A stretch of DNA of 64,000 nucleotides from Ooceraea biroi (GCF_003672135.1 NC_039511.1:6908464-6972463), one strand, 5' to 3'; positions 31,806 through 41,658 are shown, numbered from the stretch's first letter. Made by a program: numbers and translations. The notes: generated by a model not told the origin, from the letters alone.

Positions 31806-32465
31806 TCAGAACGCTAATGCCAATAACTCACAATCGATAAGTTCCTTGTCATCGAAGTATTCGCTGTTTTGTATGGCAACGGTTATGTCGTTAGGATTAT
31901 CAATGCTACATGCGATCTTACAGAACTGTTCGTACTTGTAATCTATATGGTCGATGCAGCTTACTAACCAATTGTACATGTAATCGATACATTTATCGAG
32001 ATAAAACATAGTTGTTAGTGTAGCTTCCATCATTATTGATCGCACGTCTGTTACTTCGAACCAAACACACTTCGTATTGTTATACTTAATAAAGTCTACA
32101 GTTAACGGCCCGATATATATGGGATCTACGAGTCGTTTATCAGTTTTGGAAAAATACTCCTGGATTAAATGTTGATGTTCCATGAGGCCTTTCCAGGTTT
32201 CCATTCCAAGGATCAATTCATTCCCTCGTTTGTCTCCCACAGCAATCTCCATGTAACTCGGACCATGTCTCACGTTTATGCCAACTTTCAAATACTTGTG
32301 TTCCGTCGTTGTCAACGCGTATCTTCTTCCTAGGATACGAACGCATCGTCGTCGGCGTTGTGGTTGCGATGCTGCAGTATCACGCGCTTCGGAAGTGACG
32401 CCCGCTGTGGAATTAGCACTGCGGAGAAATAATGTAGAACTATTAGAAATCCATGCATGTATCAC
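31806..32465 (-). CDS. Polinton ORF219, conserved unknown protein
   Basis: An open frame of about 219 residues. The first ~40 (Ser/Ala/Arg-rich) are less convincing; the frame begins at a GTG, and a pyrimidine-rich CTCCGCAG at about 32420 could be a splice acceptor, so the true start may lie elsewhere. The globular part starts RRYALTTTEHKYLKVGINVR, with GPSYMEIAVGDKRGNELILG, ETWKGL and GPLTVDFI, and ends ELIDCELLALAF. I recognise this protein from other insect Polinton-like elements but no function is known. It is the gene nearest the right terminal repeat. No internal stop. Confidence 0.65.
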   Translation of the reverse strand: MIHAWISNSSTLFLRSANSTAGVTSEARDTAASQPQRRRRCVRILGRRYALTTTEHKYLKVGINVRHGPSYMEIAVGDKRGNELILGMETWKGLMEHQHLIQEYFSKTDKRLVDPIYIGPLTVDFIKYNNTKCVWFEVTDVRSIMMEATLTTMFYLDKCIDYMYNWLVSCIDHIDYKYEQFCKIACSIDNPNDITVAIQNSEYFDDKELIDCELLALAF

Positions 32466-32673
32466 ACACCATGCTTAATATATCAATTGCTAAATATACT
32501 ACTAGCTTCGCTTCCACGCTGCTGTATCGCGCTTCTGCTCCATGTATCTCTTGTCACATTGTTCCTTCCAGCTTCTTCTCTTCAGATCTAATCGTGCTTA
32601 GTACACTGAACAACTAATGTTTTTAACATTCGCTCTTCACTTTATATATGCATTTTGTTTCACCCCCTCCACC

Positions 32674-33075
32674 GCGAAACGTGTCATCGAAGGGTGCATT
32701 GGTTACATCACGCACGTGGACGCGATGTGCTTTAACATCCACTCATCCGATTTCATAGCAGCCGAACGGCGCTCGCGGGCCCAGATCAGCGGAAGTGCCG
32801 AGATGCTGGATATTGGTTCCTTAGTAACGAATGCTATCATGCACATTCCATCACGCCACCCCGACACATGTTGTGTACAACGGGGGTTTCTATTACATCG
32901 CGCACGTGGCTCCCCCCTTCCCCCTCCGTGGGTTAGGTCAGCAAACATGTCACGGTCCCCCCTCCCGCGGGTAGGTCCGCGAAACCCCCTCTCGCGAATA
33001 GTCCGCGATCCCCCCTTCCCCCTGACTCAGTCCCCCCTCAGATCCCTGAGTTAGAATCTGCTATCCTTCCCTACT
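32674..33075 (-). repeat. Right terminal inverted repeat of the Polinton
   Basis: 402 bp, reverse complement of the left copy. It ends CTATCCTTCCCTACT at 33075. The terminal 13 bp also appear at 35549-35561 because of the LINE insertion. Confidence 0.9.
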
Positions 33076-35548
33076 TTTTTTTGGACGTGAGGAGAAAAAA
33101 ATGCTATTACGCATCCCCGGTCGCTCAACGGCAAACCGCCGACCGACACGGGGAGTGTGGGACTCACCCAGGACTCGTGCTGGTCCACTGGGCATACCTA
33201 CTAAAAAACCCCTCCGGATGTACATCCTCTAGCACTGGGCCAGTCCGCCGGGACATTGCCATAGGTAAACGACCCGGCGGACCAACCAGCCGCGTCTAGG
33301 GAATGTGTCCCCAAATCCCTTATATATTATGCGAGTCCCCATCAGCCCCGGCCGCACACACACACACACCCACACGCCATACACACGCCCACACCCACAC
33401 TCAACGACATGGACCGAAAGCGGCAAGCCGCGCATCAAGAAGTAAAATCTACAGATCAATAGGAATCAGTCATTATTAAAATCCTTTAAAACTCAATAAA
33501 ATCATTTAAATAAATAAATATATACAAATATATCCACTAACACAAGACCCAAGGGCCAATAGGGCTATCCTGGGTCGCCATTCCTTCTCGGTGGATTCGG
33601 AGCCTGCCGTAACGTTCTGCCTCTTCCTTCGCACGCATCACGGCACTACAAAATGTTGAGAGTGCTGACCACACCTCCCGCCGGCTTACCGCCCCTTCCA
33701 GGACAGCAGTCAGCGAGAGTGGGCGGCCAAGCACTCCCTTCAGCACATTCCTCTCCGCAATCCAAGCGGTCCACTCCATCAGGGTGTGCTCCGATGAATC
33801 GGAGACCGCCGGGCAATGAAAGCATCTCGCATTCGGGACTTTCCCAATTCTGGCTAAATATGTCCCAAAGCAACCATGTCCAGTAATAATTTGCGTTATA
33901 TGGAAATGTAGAGATCCCCAGTTTCTCATCATCCAGTCATTCATACATGGTAGTATAGCTAGCCGAGTGCGCTCACCCGCAATTCCATCTCCTCCTAACC
34001 ATGTCTCCCATTGCCGACGGGTCTCCACTCCCTCCTCCATTCGTATGTTATCAATATCCTCCAATGTGGCATTGCCACCGAGTCTCATGTCCCTTACTCT
34101 TAAGAAAACTCTTCTTCTCTCCGCGGCTACTAGTGCCCACGGAGGGGAACGAGCTAGCAAAGTCACGACTGTGAAAGAAGCCGTTCTATAAGCAGAGCAC
34201 ACCCTGATGCAAATATCTCGCTGGAGGCCCCGCAGTAACCTCCCCGACTTGGCCGAGGCATCCAGAGCAGGGCTCCAGATAGGAGCCCCGTACAAAATCA
34301 CCGCTGTTACTACGTTCGCATATAATCTGCGCTTACTCTCGTTAGGACCCCGAAGATTAGGCATTAAACGGCATAATGCCCGAGATACCCCGGTCGCCTT
34401 GGCCCCTACACGGCGAAAATGTTCCTCAAAGTTTAAATGAGAATCCAGCCAGACACCCAAGTACCTAACTGCCGGTTGCATCCTAAAGCATTGATGTCTA
34501 ATGCGTAACACTTGATTAAAATCAGGGCGAGCTCGACCCCTGAAAAGAGCAGCCTCCGTCTTATCCACGGTCAGACTAAGCCCGAGTGCATCTAGGCGCC
34601 TCAAAATTACGACTAATTGCGCATTCATTCGGATCAGGACTTCGTCTATAGTTTTAGCCGCCGCCAGTACGAAAATATCATCCGCGTAGTATAATATAAT
34701 ACACCCGGGCTTAGCCCTCATCTCAATCACAAAATCGAATGCAATATTCCATAGTAGAGGGCCCAGCACAGAAACCTGTGGGACCCCCTTTTCCATTTTT
34801 CTATGCCGGATGCGCCCATCACATCCCACAAATTCAAAAAACCGTTGGTGTAAATAACTGTCTATAATTCGACGGATATAATCAGGGAATCCTTTCCTTT
34901 CTAATGCCCATCTAATAGATTCCCACGGCAGTGAATTAAAGGCATTCTGAATGTCTAAACCAACCCCCATTACAAAACCCCCCTTTGATGTAGTTCGTTT
35001 AATGAACGATACCGCTGCATCTAGAGCATCCAGGGTGAAAAGACCTTCACGGAAGCCATATTGAGCCTTTGACAGTCCAGCCCGGGGATTGTCCTTCATG
35101 AAATCCTTCATACAGGTGACTAGAATTCTCTCAAAGAATTTCCCTATGTCATTTATCAAACAAATAGGGCGTGCCTTTACTGCGTTTCCCGGAATCACTT
35201 CACTCTTTGGCAACAGAACTAGTCTGGCCAGCTTACACGGAACAGGGAAGCTACCATCCCGCAGACATGCAGTAAAAACTTTAGCCAGCACCTCAATAAA
35301 TGTACTAGGTGCTTTTATCCAAACTGATAGTGGAAGCCCGTCAGGGCCAGGCGCAGAGCTACCCCTTTTCTTGTTAACGCAAGCTCTACAAACCTTCTGT
35401 ACGGAGACGGCGTTCGCCTCCCTAAATACGTTCCAATCCCTCCACAGGGCAGCCGGGTCATGTTCCTTTCCCTCAGGGAAGAGTGAAGAGATCAAATTCT
35501 CTAGAACATCTAAACTGAGTGTCTTGGAAAGAGCCGGCGACGAGCGCC
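33076..35548 (-). mobile_element. 5'-truncated R1-clade LINE in the Polinton terminus
   Basis: Minus-strand non-LTR retrotransposon. Its 3' end is a poly(A) tract (eight T on the + strand, 33075-33082). ATCCTTCCCTACT flanks it at 33063-33075 and 35549-35561: a 13-bp target duplication made of the Polinton's own last bases. It contains the RT domain and a 3' UTR of about 460 bp with CA-rich microsatellite; the endonuclease and ORF1 are missing. Length 2,473 bp. Confidence 0.88.
33537..35548 (-). CDS. LINE reverse transcriptase (R1-like), 5'-truncated
   Basis: Open for about 670 residues within the LINE; the computed frame continues into flanking DNA up to 35867, but residues upstream of about 107 are not LINE. 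Motifs: SSAPGPDGLPLSVW, ARPICLINDIGKFFERI, SKAQYGFREGLFTLDALDA, MGVGLDIQNAFNSLPW, GVPQVSVLGPLLWNI (G changed to V in the usual GVPQGS), catalytic YYADDIFVLAA. The C-terminal zinc knuckle reads CFHCPAVSDSSEHTLMEW, with the last Cys replaced by Trp. An uninterrupted frame suggests a recent insertion, yet it lacks the endonuclease. Confidence 0.88.
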
Positions 35549-35719
35549 ATCCTTCCCTACTTATGTCGGAAGTGAGGTTTTCCTTATTTCTCCACGAATC
35601 GTGGGGCATGAGCATGAGTAAATGCATGAGAGAGTATGGCAAGAGCGGGCTGGAGTGGCGAGTGCAATAATATATTACTGATATAATAATCACTAATACA
35701 ATACATTCATATCTAGAGA

Positions 35720-36123
35720 AACGTGCACCAAATATAGTTGGTATAGATCCTGGTTTCAAATATATTTGTTGTTTCATCCCGCTAACAGGATAATAAAAAC
35801 AATCGTTTAAAAATTGTTGGCTGTATAAAACACTAGTGTTAGTAGGGACAAAATTTTCTATGCCCATTGCCTTAATCTATTCTATTCGTATATTTTCTTT
35901 TTTTGGAAACCTATAATTACATAAATAGCATAATTATTTTTTATCAATAATATATATTTTTATAGTTTATGTATATACAGAAATATTTTATATTAATGAA
36001 ATATTTTAAGTACATATTATAAAGTATAAGAAAGATAGCACAAAATGGTTTACTTACAGATGAAAAGATATTTTCTTTCTCATTACCGTCCTTCCAATAA
36101 CCACATGCACTGCAGCACTTCAT
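35720..36123 (-). pseudogene. THAP-type DNA-binding exons of the P-like transposase
   Basis: Exon 1: ATG at 36123, MKCCSACGYWKDGNEKE, ending with a consensus donor GTAAGT (36057-36052). It has the C-x-x-C start of a THAP zinc finger. Exon 2 from about 35876 reads IKAMGIENFVPTN... then LNDCFYYPV and YLKPGSIPTIFGAR, the typical second half of THAP including the AVPTxF-like end. The expected C-x-x-H pair is replaced by Y-S-Q-Q, so the zinc site is damaged, and some middle residues are missing. The order fits the N-terminus of the transposase whose catalytic part is at 3309-4975. Confidence 0.65.
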
Positions 36124-36224
36124 TTTTTAAATATAGTACAAAATAAAAATATTCAATCTTTTAGGTTATTTGGTAACTATTGAAATATCTTATGTTAGTT
36201 ACCGGCCATTACTAATGTGCGCGC

Positions 36225-36339
36225 AGCATTAAAAAAAGATAGAGATTCATCGATGTTTTGCTTCTTTCTCCGTTCTGCCAAACCTACCTCTTACCATAAG
36301 GAAATGTATGGCATGCTGAGTCTATCTTATATGTCTATG
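36225..36339 (-). repeat. Right terminal inverted repeat of the P-like element
   Basis: Reverse complement of the left end (898-1140 without the MITE). It ends ...TATATGTCTATG at 36339, followed by the 8-bp duplication GTCTGCAC. Confidence 0.75.
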
Positions 36340-36360
36340 GTCTGCACAACGCACATACAA

Positions 36361-36426
36361 CCTAACCTAACCTAACCTGGTTAGGTTAGGTTAGGTTAGG
36401 TTAGGTTAGGTTAGTTTAAGTTAGGT
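36361..36426. repeat. Interstitial telomere-type repeats, head to head
   Basis: (CCTAA)n with about three units meets (TTAGG)n with about eight units at CCTGGTTAGG, forming an inverted junction. TTAGG is the ancestral insect telomere repeat. It lies 20 bp outside the P-like element. Confidence 0.85.
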
Positions 36427-36679
36427 ACTATTTTTTAGTTGATACTATTACGATTCAAGGTCAACCGGAAATCATTTGGAGGGTGGTGTGTAAAGGTAAA
36501 CTTTTACCATTAATTTTATTATAAGAGCCATAGGATTAATAAGGTTAAATATTATTTTCTCTCAAAAGTGGTAAAGTGATTCTAAATAGTATGTGTGTTG
36601 AGCACGAATCAAGTGAAGTTTTTTTCATTTTCGTTGATTTCTAATATTTCATGAGCAACCAAACTTGAAATCTGTGTCC

Positions 36680-37226
36680 GGGGCGAAGTCGTCACCAAGG
36701 CGAAAAAACGAGATAAGAAACATAGCTGAAATTATACGATACGCTAGAAACGCATGCCGCGGCATGCACGGAAATGAATTCGATCCCACGACTTCTTCCA
36801 TGTCTCATCGGTGAACTCTCATCGGTAGAACCGCAGCCTTCGACGAGCAGTGGACGAAAATCGAAATCAAGGAAGCAGCAGTGATCGAACTCCGATGATT
36901 AAATGTTTAAATTTTTCTATTAAAAGTAATTAATAAAATGTATCCTATCATTCTTCATGGTCAGAATTGTGTTTTTTCATTTAAAATCTAGTCCGAGAAT
37001 GAAGTGACGACTCCGTCCCAGCAATTTTGACATTTCAATTTTTGCATCTTTGGCGTTTTTACTCTATTCCGGTTGAAGAAAGCGATGTAAACCAAAAATG
37101 CCCATATAAATTTTGTAGCCAAGAGTATACTTTTTACAATAGTACACCACATTTCACGAAATTATTTATTTTGTTGTTAAAACTCGGCACTGAAAAAACA
37201 ATGACGACTTCGCCCCGGTCTTCCCC
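36680..37226. mobile_element. Pogo-like MITE remnant
   Basis: CCGGGGCGAAGTCGTCACC (36680-36698) is mirrored by ATGACGACTTCGCCCCGG...CTTCCCC (37201-37226), the same GGGGA[A]GACCGGGGC end as the MITE at 9767. The left end has lost its first bases. A/T-rich interior without a convincing gene. Confidence 0.55.
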
Positions 37227-37328
37227 ATATATTTCACCTTCTTCTGATTGTACTACTAGTTACGGCATAGATATTCTGTATATTCTACTTTTCTTGTTTG
37301 TATATTAACATTTAATATCTTTTTACAG

Positions 37329-37472
37329 CCAATCATACAAAAGCGACTTCGGATCCATGATACTTGCGGAGTCCATAATTTACATGGAATGCCGGGCGTG
37401 CTGGCTGCTCTTTTCGGTGCACTTATGGCAATTTTGGCTACAGAAACCTCTTATGATTATTCTTTATATGAA
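37329..37472 (+). CDS. Rh50: Rh50-type ammonium transporter, internal exon A
   Basis: 144 bp, 48 codons, phase 0 at both ends. TTTTACAG precedes and GTACGT follows. It encodes a stretch with LRIHDTCGVHNLHGMPGVLA and LFGALMAILATETSYDYSLY. HDTCGVHNLHG is the signature of Rh/Amt channels, including a conserved pore His, in the transmembrane part of the ammonia pathway. No stop and a clean splice frame mark it as a living host exon. Earlier exons are not recognised to the left; they may be beyond 36 kb of transposons, outside the window. The next exon is at 52363. Confidence 0.93.
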
Positions 37473-38082
37473 GTACGTAATTCTCTTCTTACTAGTTAAT
37501 CATCCAATTCTCTTTATAAATAACTCTTATATGTATACAGGATGTCTCGCGTGAGTTGTCCAATCGCTTCCTGCAGGTAGATTTCGTTAAGTTGTACTAA
37601 AAAGTCTTATAGGGAGATCGCGTATGGTTGTCACATTTTTTTTTTTTGACCTGTTATATGTGATTTACACAAAGGAAACTAATCAATTATACCTAGTTTC
37701 ATAGGATATATATCTGGTATGCTAAATAAAAAAAATCACGTCAATAATAATAGTGGGTTAGAAGATAATTAATATAATCCACAAAAAGATTTTTGTGACA
37801 TCTTACCCTGCATCTGGGATGGTTGTCACAAAGCTTAGGGCTAATTGTCACATAGAGACGTAACTGATTTATAAAAGTAAAAATCCGTTATAATTAGAAA
37901 AATGACATCTTTATTTATTGTTTAATATTGTGAAATGTATTTTCAAACAATTGACAAGTTTAATTTAAACTAAACTTTTACGAGCAACTTGAAATTTAAA
38001 CTATAAAAATAATCTATATTTCTCTGAAACAATAATAATAATTCTTTTCAACAAAACAATGTTATGATCAACTTCCTTTCAA

Positions 38083-38640
38083 CTACTGAGAATCATCGAT
38101 AAAAACAGTCTTAATCAGAATCACTTTCAACACAGTTAGGACAAATATAAGTTGGTAACCCAGGAGTACATTTCTCATGAGCCCACGGCTTACAGGTTTA
38201 GCATTGAACCCAAACTTCTCTGGGTTTGCTTGCTGAATATGGCAATAAGCAAATAAGGCAAAAGTCTTCGTCATTCTCTTTGTCTTTTTCATAAACAGAT
38301 GTCTTCTTTCGTCTTTTCTTTCTTCCTTTATCAGATAAAACTGCTCTTTTGACTTTACTTTTCTTTTCTTCTTGTTCTTTTTTCTTTTGTTCAATATAAT
38401 TCTTTTCAGGCGTATCCGTTAATATTGCGGATTTGCATTTCCTCTTATCAACTCTCATTTTCTTACGTCGTGGAGCCTTTGGCAGTGGTCGTACAACTTG
38501 TGGTAATTTTGCTAAACTGTTTGGACCAGGTTGAGGACTCTTAATTTGCCGTTGTATTTCCGGGTTCTGGAGGTCGATCATGTATCTTTTCACGTGAATT
38601 TGATGTTACTTATTGATTCTGTAATTTTTTCCCCTATGGT
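38083..38640 (-). pseudogene. Pogo-like transposase B, C-terminal part with PHD-like finger
   Basis: Minus strand: a linker (GPNSLAKLPQVVRPLPKAP), Lys-rich region, SAILTDTPEKNYIEQKKKEQ, then CLICLLPYSASKPREVWVQC and, after a one-base frame change near 38200, further residues ending near 38083. Cys-rich tails of this kind are common in pogo/Tigger transposases of insects. Its N-terminal part is at 49663-50848. Confidence 0.75.
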
Positions 38641-38980
38641 GAAATCGTGAAAAGTACAATTGTTTGCAATATTTATGATAATTATAATAAGTTTGGTTTA
38701 TTTAGTGCACATTTGCGTTTATAATGTATAATATTTTGTTATCACTTTTTATTTTTATATTTCACGAATAAAAATGCTTCTGTGTTAATTCAATATTAAA
38801 CTAGTATGTAACCATACAAGACAAAATTCACTAAATAAAATGTTAACCACACTGTTTTAAGTACGGAATGAGCATGCGCTATCTTTCATGTTTTAACCAT
38901 CAAGCGTCTTGACTAAAATATGAAAATATGCATGCGTATTTCGCATTTATATATAGGAAATATCTAGTACTTTTAACTTA

Positions 38981-39240
38981 TGACGAATTCGGTTGATGTG
39001 CACTCACTCCGTTCCAGTGGCTAGTAACTTTTTATTACAAGGTGCACGTGCTCGGAGTGCGTAGTTTTTAGTGCGATTTCACTCAAAACATTTTCACTGA
39101 CCTAGGGGCAATCACTTGCACTGACCTAACATGATTCTGAACCGGTGGAGGGCAAGCCAACTGAACACTAAATACCGAAAGGGGGTGCACTCAGTGCGCA
39201 CTAGTACGCACTAGTGCATCCAATCAAATTCGCCATTAGT
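38981..39240. mobile_element. Probable TIR MITE (~260 bp)
   Basis: TGACGAATTCGGTTGATGTG at the left is partly mirrored at the right (CATCCAATCAAATTCGCCA). TTA/TTAG-like flanks would suit the PIF/Harbinger group. The interior has repeated CACTAGTG/GTGCGCACTAG motifs. Moderate divergence between the ends. Confidence 0.45.
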
Positions 39241-39402
39241 TTCATTAATATGTGTAAGTAAAGCGGTAAGGCGGTTTCTCTTTTAAAAAGTAATTTATGG
39301 TTGTCATATAATGCATTTGTTTCGATTATAACATTTATTAACAGTATGTTAACCGATTATAATATTATATTTATTAATCTTACTCGATTATAATAATTTA
39401 AA

Positions 39403-39669
39403 ATGAATACAACACTGAAACAAAAAGAAATAATGCTTCAATGGATGCAATTGCATCCGAAAGTAGCCAGAGGAAGATTACGTAGGAAAGGTGAAAGTCG
39501 AAAAGAAATGGTATTGTTTGTATACGTATTGAATGTAAATTTTAAGAAAAATATACAATTGTTTTATATGTATAATTTTATAATTTTAGAAAGAGTTATT
39601 AGAAGACTTCGCAAAAATCATAAATGCAGCTAACGTTGGCCTTATTAAAACTGGTAAAGAATGGTTAAA
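39403..39669 (+). pseudogene. Myb/SANT (zeste-type) DNA-binding domain fragment with an intron
   Basis: ATG 39403: MNTTLKQKEIMLQWMQLHP with KVARGRLRRKGESRKE, then a GTATTG...ATTTTAG intron-like gap (about 39510-39590), then ELLEDFAKIINAANVGLI, TGKEWLK. The pattern W...HP..A.GRL...G...W is typical of the Myb/SANT-like regulatory proteins carried by Harbinger transposons. Too short to be a complete gene; it ends at 39669. Confidence 0.5.
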
Positions 39670-39745
39670 GGTTTTTATGATTATATATTCATTTTATAAC
39701 ACTATAATTAAATACAAACACTTGCACTCCCCCTCTCTTGAAACG

Positions 39746-39837
39746 AGGACCCTAGAGTCGCATACGATATCCATATGCTATATCCTATGATATAGCAAAG
39801 TATAGCACAAGATATCGTATGCGACATCTAGGGTCCT
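39746..39837. repeat. 92-bp palindrome
   Basis: AGGACCCTAGAGTCGCATAC at the left is mirrored by GTATGCGACATCTAGGGTCCT (first 20: GTATGCGACATCTAGGGTCC) at the right, with GATATC next to it on both arms. A small foldback or MITE. Confidence 0.75.
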
Positions 39838-39899
39838 GACTGGTTTTGCCCGATGTTCTTTTAGGAGTATCAGGGGAGCAACACGTTCTTCCTTAATCC

Positions 39900-40100
39900 A
39901 GATGATGGATAGATTGATGGATGAATAGATGAATGGTTGAATAGATGATGGATGATGGAGAGATGGATAGATTAATGGATGGATAGATGGATAAATGATG
40001 AATAGATGGATGGATGATGGATAGATTGATGGATGAATAGACTGGTTGAATAGATGGATGGATACGGATGGTACGAATAGATGGATGGATTAATGGAAGG
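39900..40100. repeat. GATG/GATA tetranucleotide minisatellite
   Basis: About 200 bp of interspersed GATGGATG, GATAGATT and GAATAGAT units. The overlapping minus-strand frame (Ser/Ile/His/Pro repeats) is just this satellite translated. Confidence 0.9.
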
Positions 40101-40102
40101 AT

Positions 40103-40410
40103 TGTAACGATACGTCCTTTTTAGGGCGATCGTTCCGCGAGTCCGACCACCCGACACGAAAAAGTAATTGCCTTGCCGACGACCATCGGTCGGCTTCCGT
40201 CCGCTAACATCGGGACGAGGGCGTAAGGCGTTTGCGCCCCCAAATAAGCATAAAACCAAACTGGTAGCGAACCGGTTCCCGCAGGATGTTACCGCTCGGG
40301 CGTCAACACCGCGCCGATACCGTTTCCGTACCGCTCCGCACCGCTAGATCGGCGCTGATGTGCGGCCGCTCGAGCCGCCGTTTTAGACAAACAACCCCGC
40401 GGAAAGGGGT
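40103..40410 (+). repeat. LTR-like fragment, left part
   Basis: Starts TGTAACGATACGTCC and is G+C-richer than its surroundings. It is cut at 40410 by the foldback; LTR-like promoter sequence resumes at 48409. Joining the two as one LTR is inference. Confidence 0.4.
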
Positions 40411-41406
40411 ATCACAACAAAATTACCTTTTTAAAAAAAGGTACAAAAAAGCGCCAAGCATACGAGCCCGAAGAACGCGTTCAAAGATGACCTCTATAAA
40501 ACTATAATGATATCAACAAATTGCGCCAATTATAAAAATGAGTATTTATGCAAACCAAAAAATCTATTATATTTATTCTATTTATTACATCTATTATATT
40601 TTTGGTAAATATTGACAATAACGGAGGCTGCCCCGATGATCTTGACTTGGATATATATTGTCAAGATTATTCTCCTGAGTAACCTTTAAAAGATTTTAGC
40701 CGTCGCTCGATATTTATTAAAAAGTTATTAACAAAAGAAGTTTAATGATTTTGCACGAATTTTCAGCTATCTACGCGAAGTGAGAACTTGATCTTAATAT
40801 ATATTATACAGATTATCCTTCCGAGTAATCTGCAGAAGAGTTTAGCCGTCGCCCATTGTTTGTTAAAAAGTTATTAACAAAAAAGTTTAATGAATAGAGC
40901 ATAATTTTACGATTATATGTTTACAAAAGAGTATATTTGATGGAATTTTAGCTTTAAATCAGAAATAGGTTTGGGTTGGGTTATATTTTCCGAAACTGGA
41001 GCCCCGGACACATACGCTCGGTTTTCAGCCCGCTTTGCGGGAGGGCGGGGGGAGAGGGGCAAAGCCTCCCCCCGCCGGGATCCGTACCGTGTACCAAGTG
41101 ATTAAAATCTGTGTGAAATTCGTTACATTGGCTCCGACGGGGGGGGGGACGAAACCCCTGCACCCCGCCCTCCCGCAAAGCGGGCTGAAAACGATGCCGA
41201 TACCATCCCACACCGCCTTCTATGTCATTCGTCCGAGGTGTCCGAGGTATAAGTACATCATAACAAATCCTTCTCAGAAGTCTTCTCCTTTCAGTTGACT
41301 TTCGTTCGGCTATGTTGCTAGTTGCGATGTGTTAGAAAGTAAACGATGAAGCTTCATGAATTTTAAATCTTACACATAATAAGCAGCAGCTTATTGAATA
41401 TTTGTG

Positions 41407-41658
41407 TGTAGGGATTGAGATAACAATTCCTTTGATTTTGATCCGCGTCTTTTCCGCGACGCTTTAACGGTGTCTATCAAGCTCGCGGCTCGCCTTAGAT
41501 CCGTATCAAAGCGCACCGCGAGCCGCACGCGAAAAACAACAGGTCGGCGAGGCCGATTGATCTGCTTAATATATAAGAGCGAGGCTGACAAAAGTTAGTT
41601 AGTCCTGATACAGACCTTGTAGCGAACACGTCGTAATAAAGAGACGATTTTCACCACA
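41407..41658 (+). repeat. 5' LTR of Gypsy 3
   Basis: TGTAGGGATTGAG...TTTTCACCACA. Contains TATATAAGAG (41570) as a TATA box and AATAAAG near the end. It contains a (CTTTGAT...) stretch shared exactly with the 3' copy at 47237-47488. Confidence 0.93.

Larger units (their letters stand above)
11809..33075. mobile_element. Polinton/Maverick element with virus-like gene set
   Basis: A 21.3 kb element bounded by inverted repeats that start AGTAGGGAAGGATAG (11809) and end with its reverse complement (33075). It carries protein-primed-type DNA polymerase B, integrase with chromodomain, adenovirus-like protease, packaging ATPase, double-jelly-roll capsid, penton-like and PLA2-type virion proteins, plus lineage proteins of unknown role. 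Established knowledge: this set defines Polintons and the related adintoviruses. Host flanks are TATCTC (11803-11808) and, once the LINE at 33076-35548 is removed, TATGTC (35562-35567), a 6-bp duplication with 5/6 match as expected for Polintons. All major genes are broken, so this copy is inactive. Confidence 0.93.
898..36339 (-). mobile_element. P-superfamily (THAP) DNA transposon, heavily invaded
   Basis: The outermost element of the left half. Its left end (898-914, continuing at 1063-1140 after an inserted MITE) is the reverse complement of the right end (36225-36339). Both begin CATAGA[A/C]ATATAAGATA and share an inner block with GGCAGAACGGAGA and CAAAACATC. Flanking 8-mers are GTCTGTAC (890-897) and GTCTGCAC (36340-36347), 7 of 8 identical; 8-bp duplications are the mark of P elements. 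Inside, on the minus strand, are THAP-like exons (35720-36123) and a P-type transposase catalytic region (3309-4975), in the order expected for one gene. The 35.4 kb length comes from later insertions, mainly a Gypsy and a Polinton. That the two transposase parts belong to this one element is inference from order, strand and ends. Confidence 0.8.

Noticed and set aside
33076..33082. Polinton without a target duplication (first impression)
   Set aside because: The direct right flank is the LINE poly(A) tract; the true flank is displaced to 35562, where a 5/6 match is found.
39972..40259. Ser/Ile/His/Pro repeat protein
   Set aside because: Minisatellite translation.
41010..41210. G+C-rich inverted block near 41030-41190 as a gene
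   Set aside because: It is a pair of inverted CCCGCTTTGCGGGAGGG-type sequences (a hairpin), producing similar proline/glycine frames on both strands.
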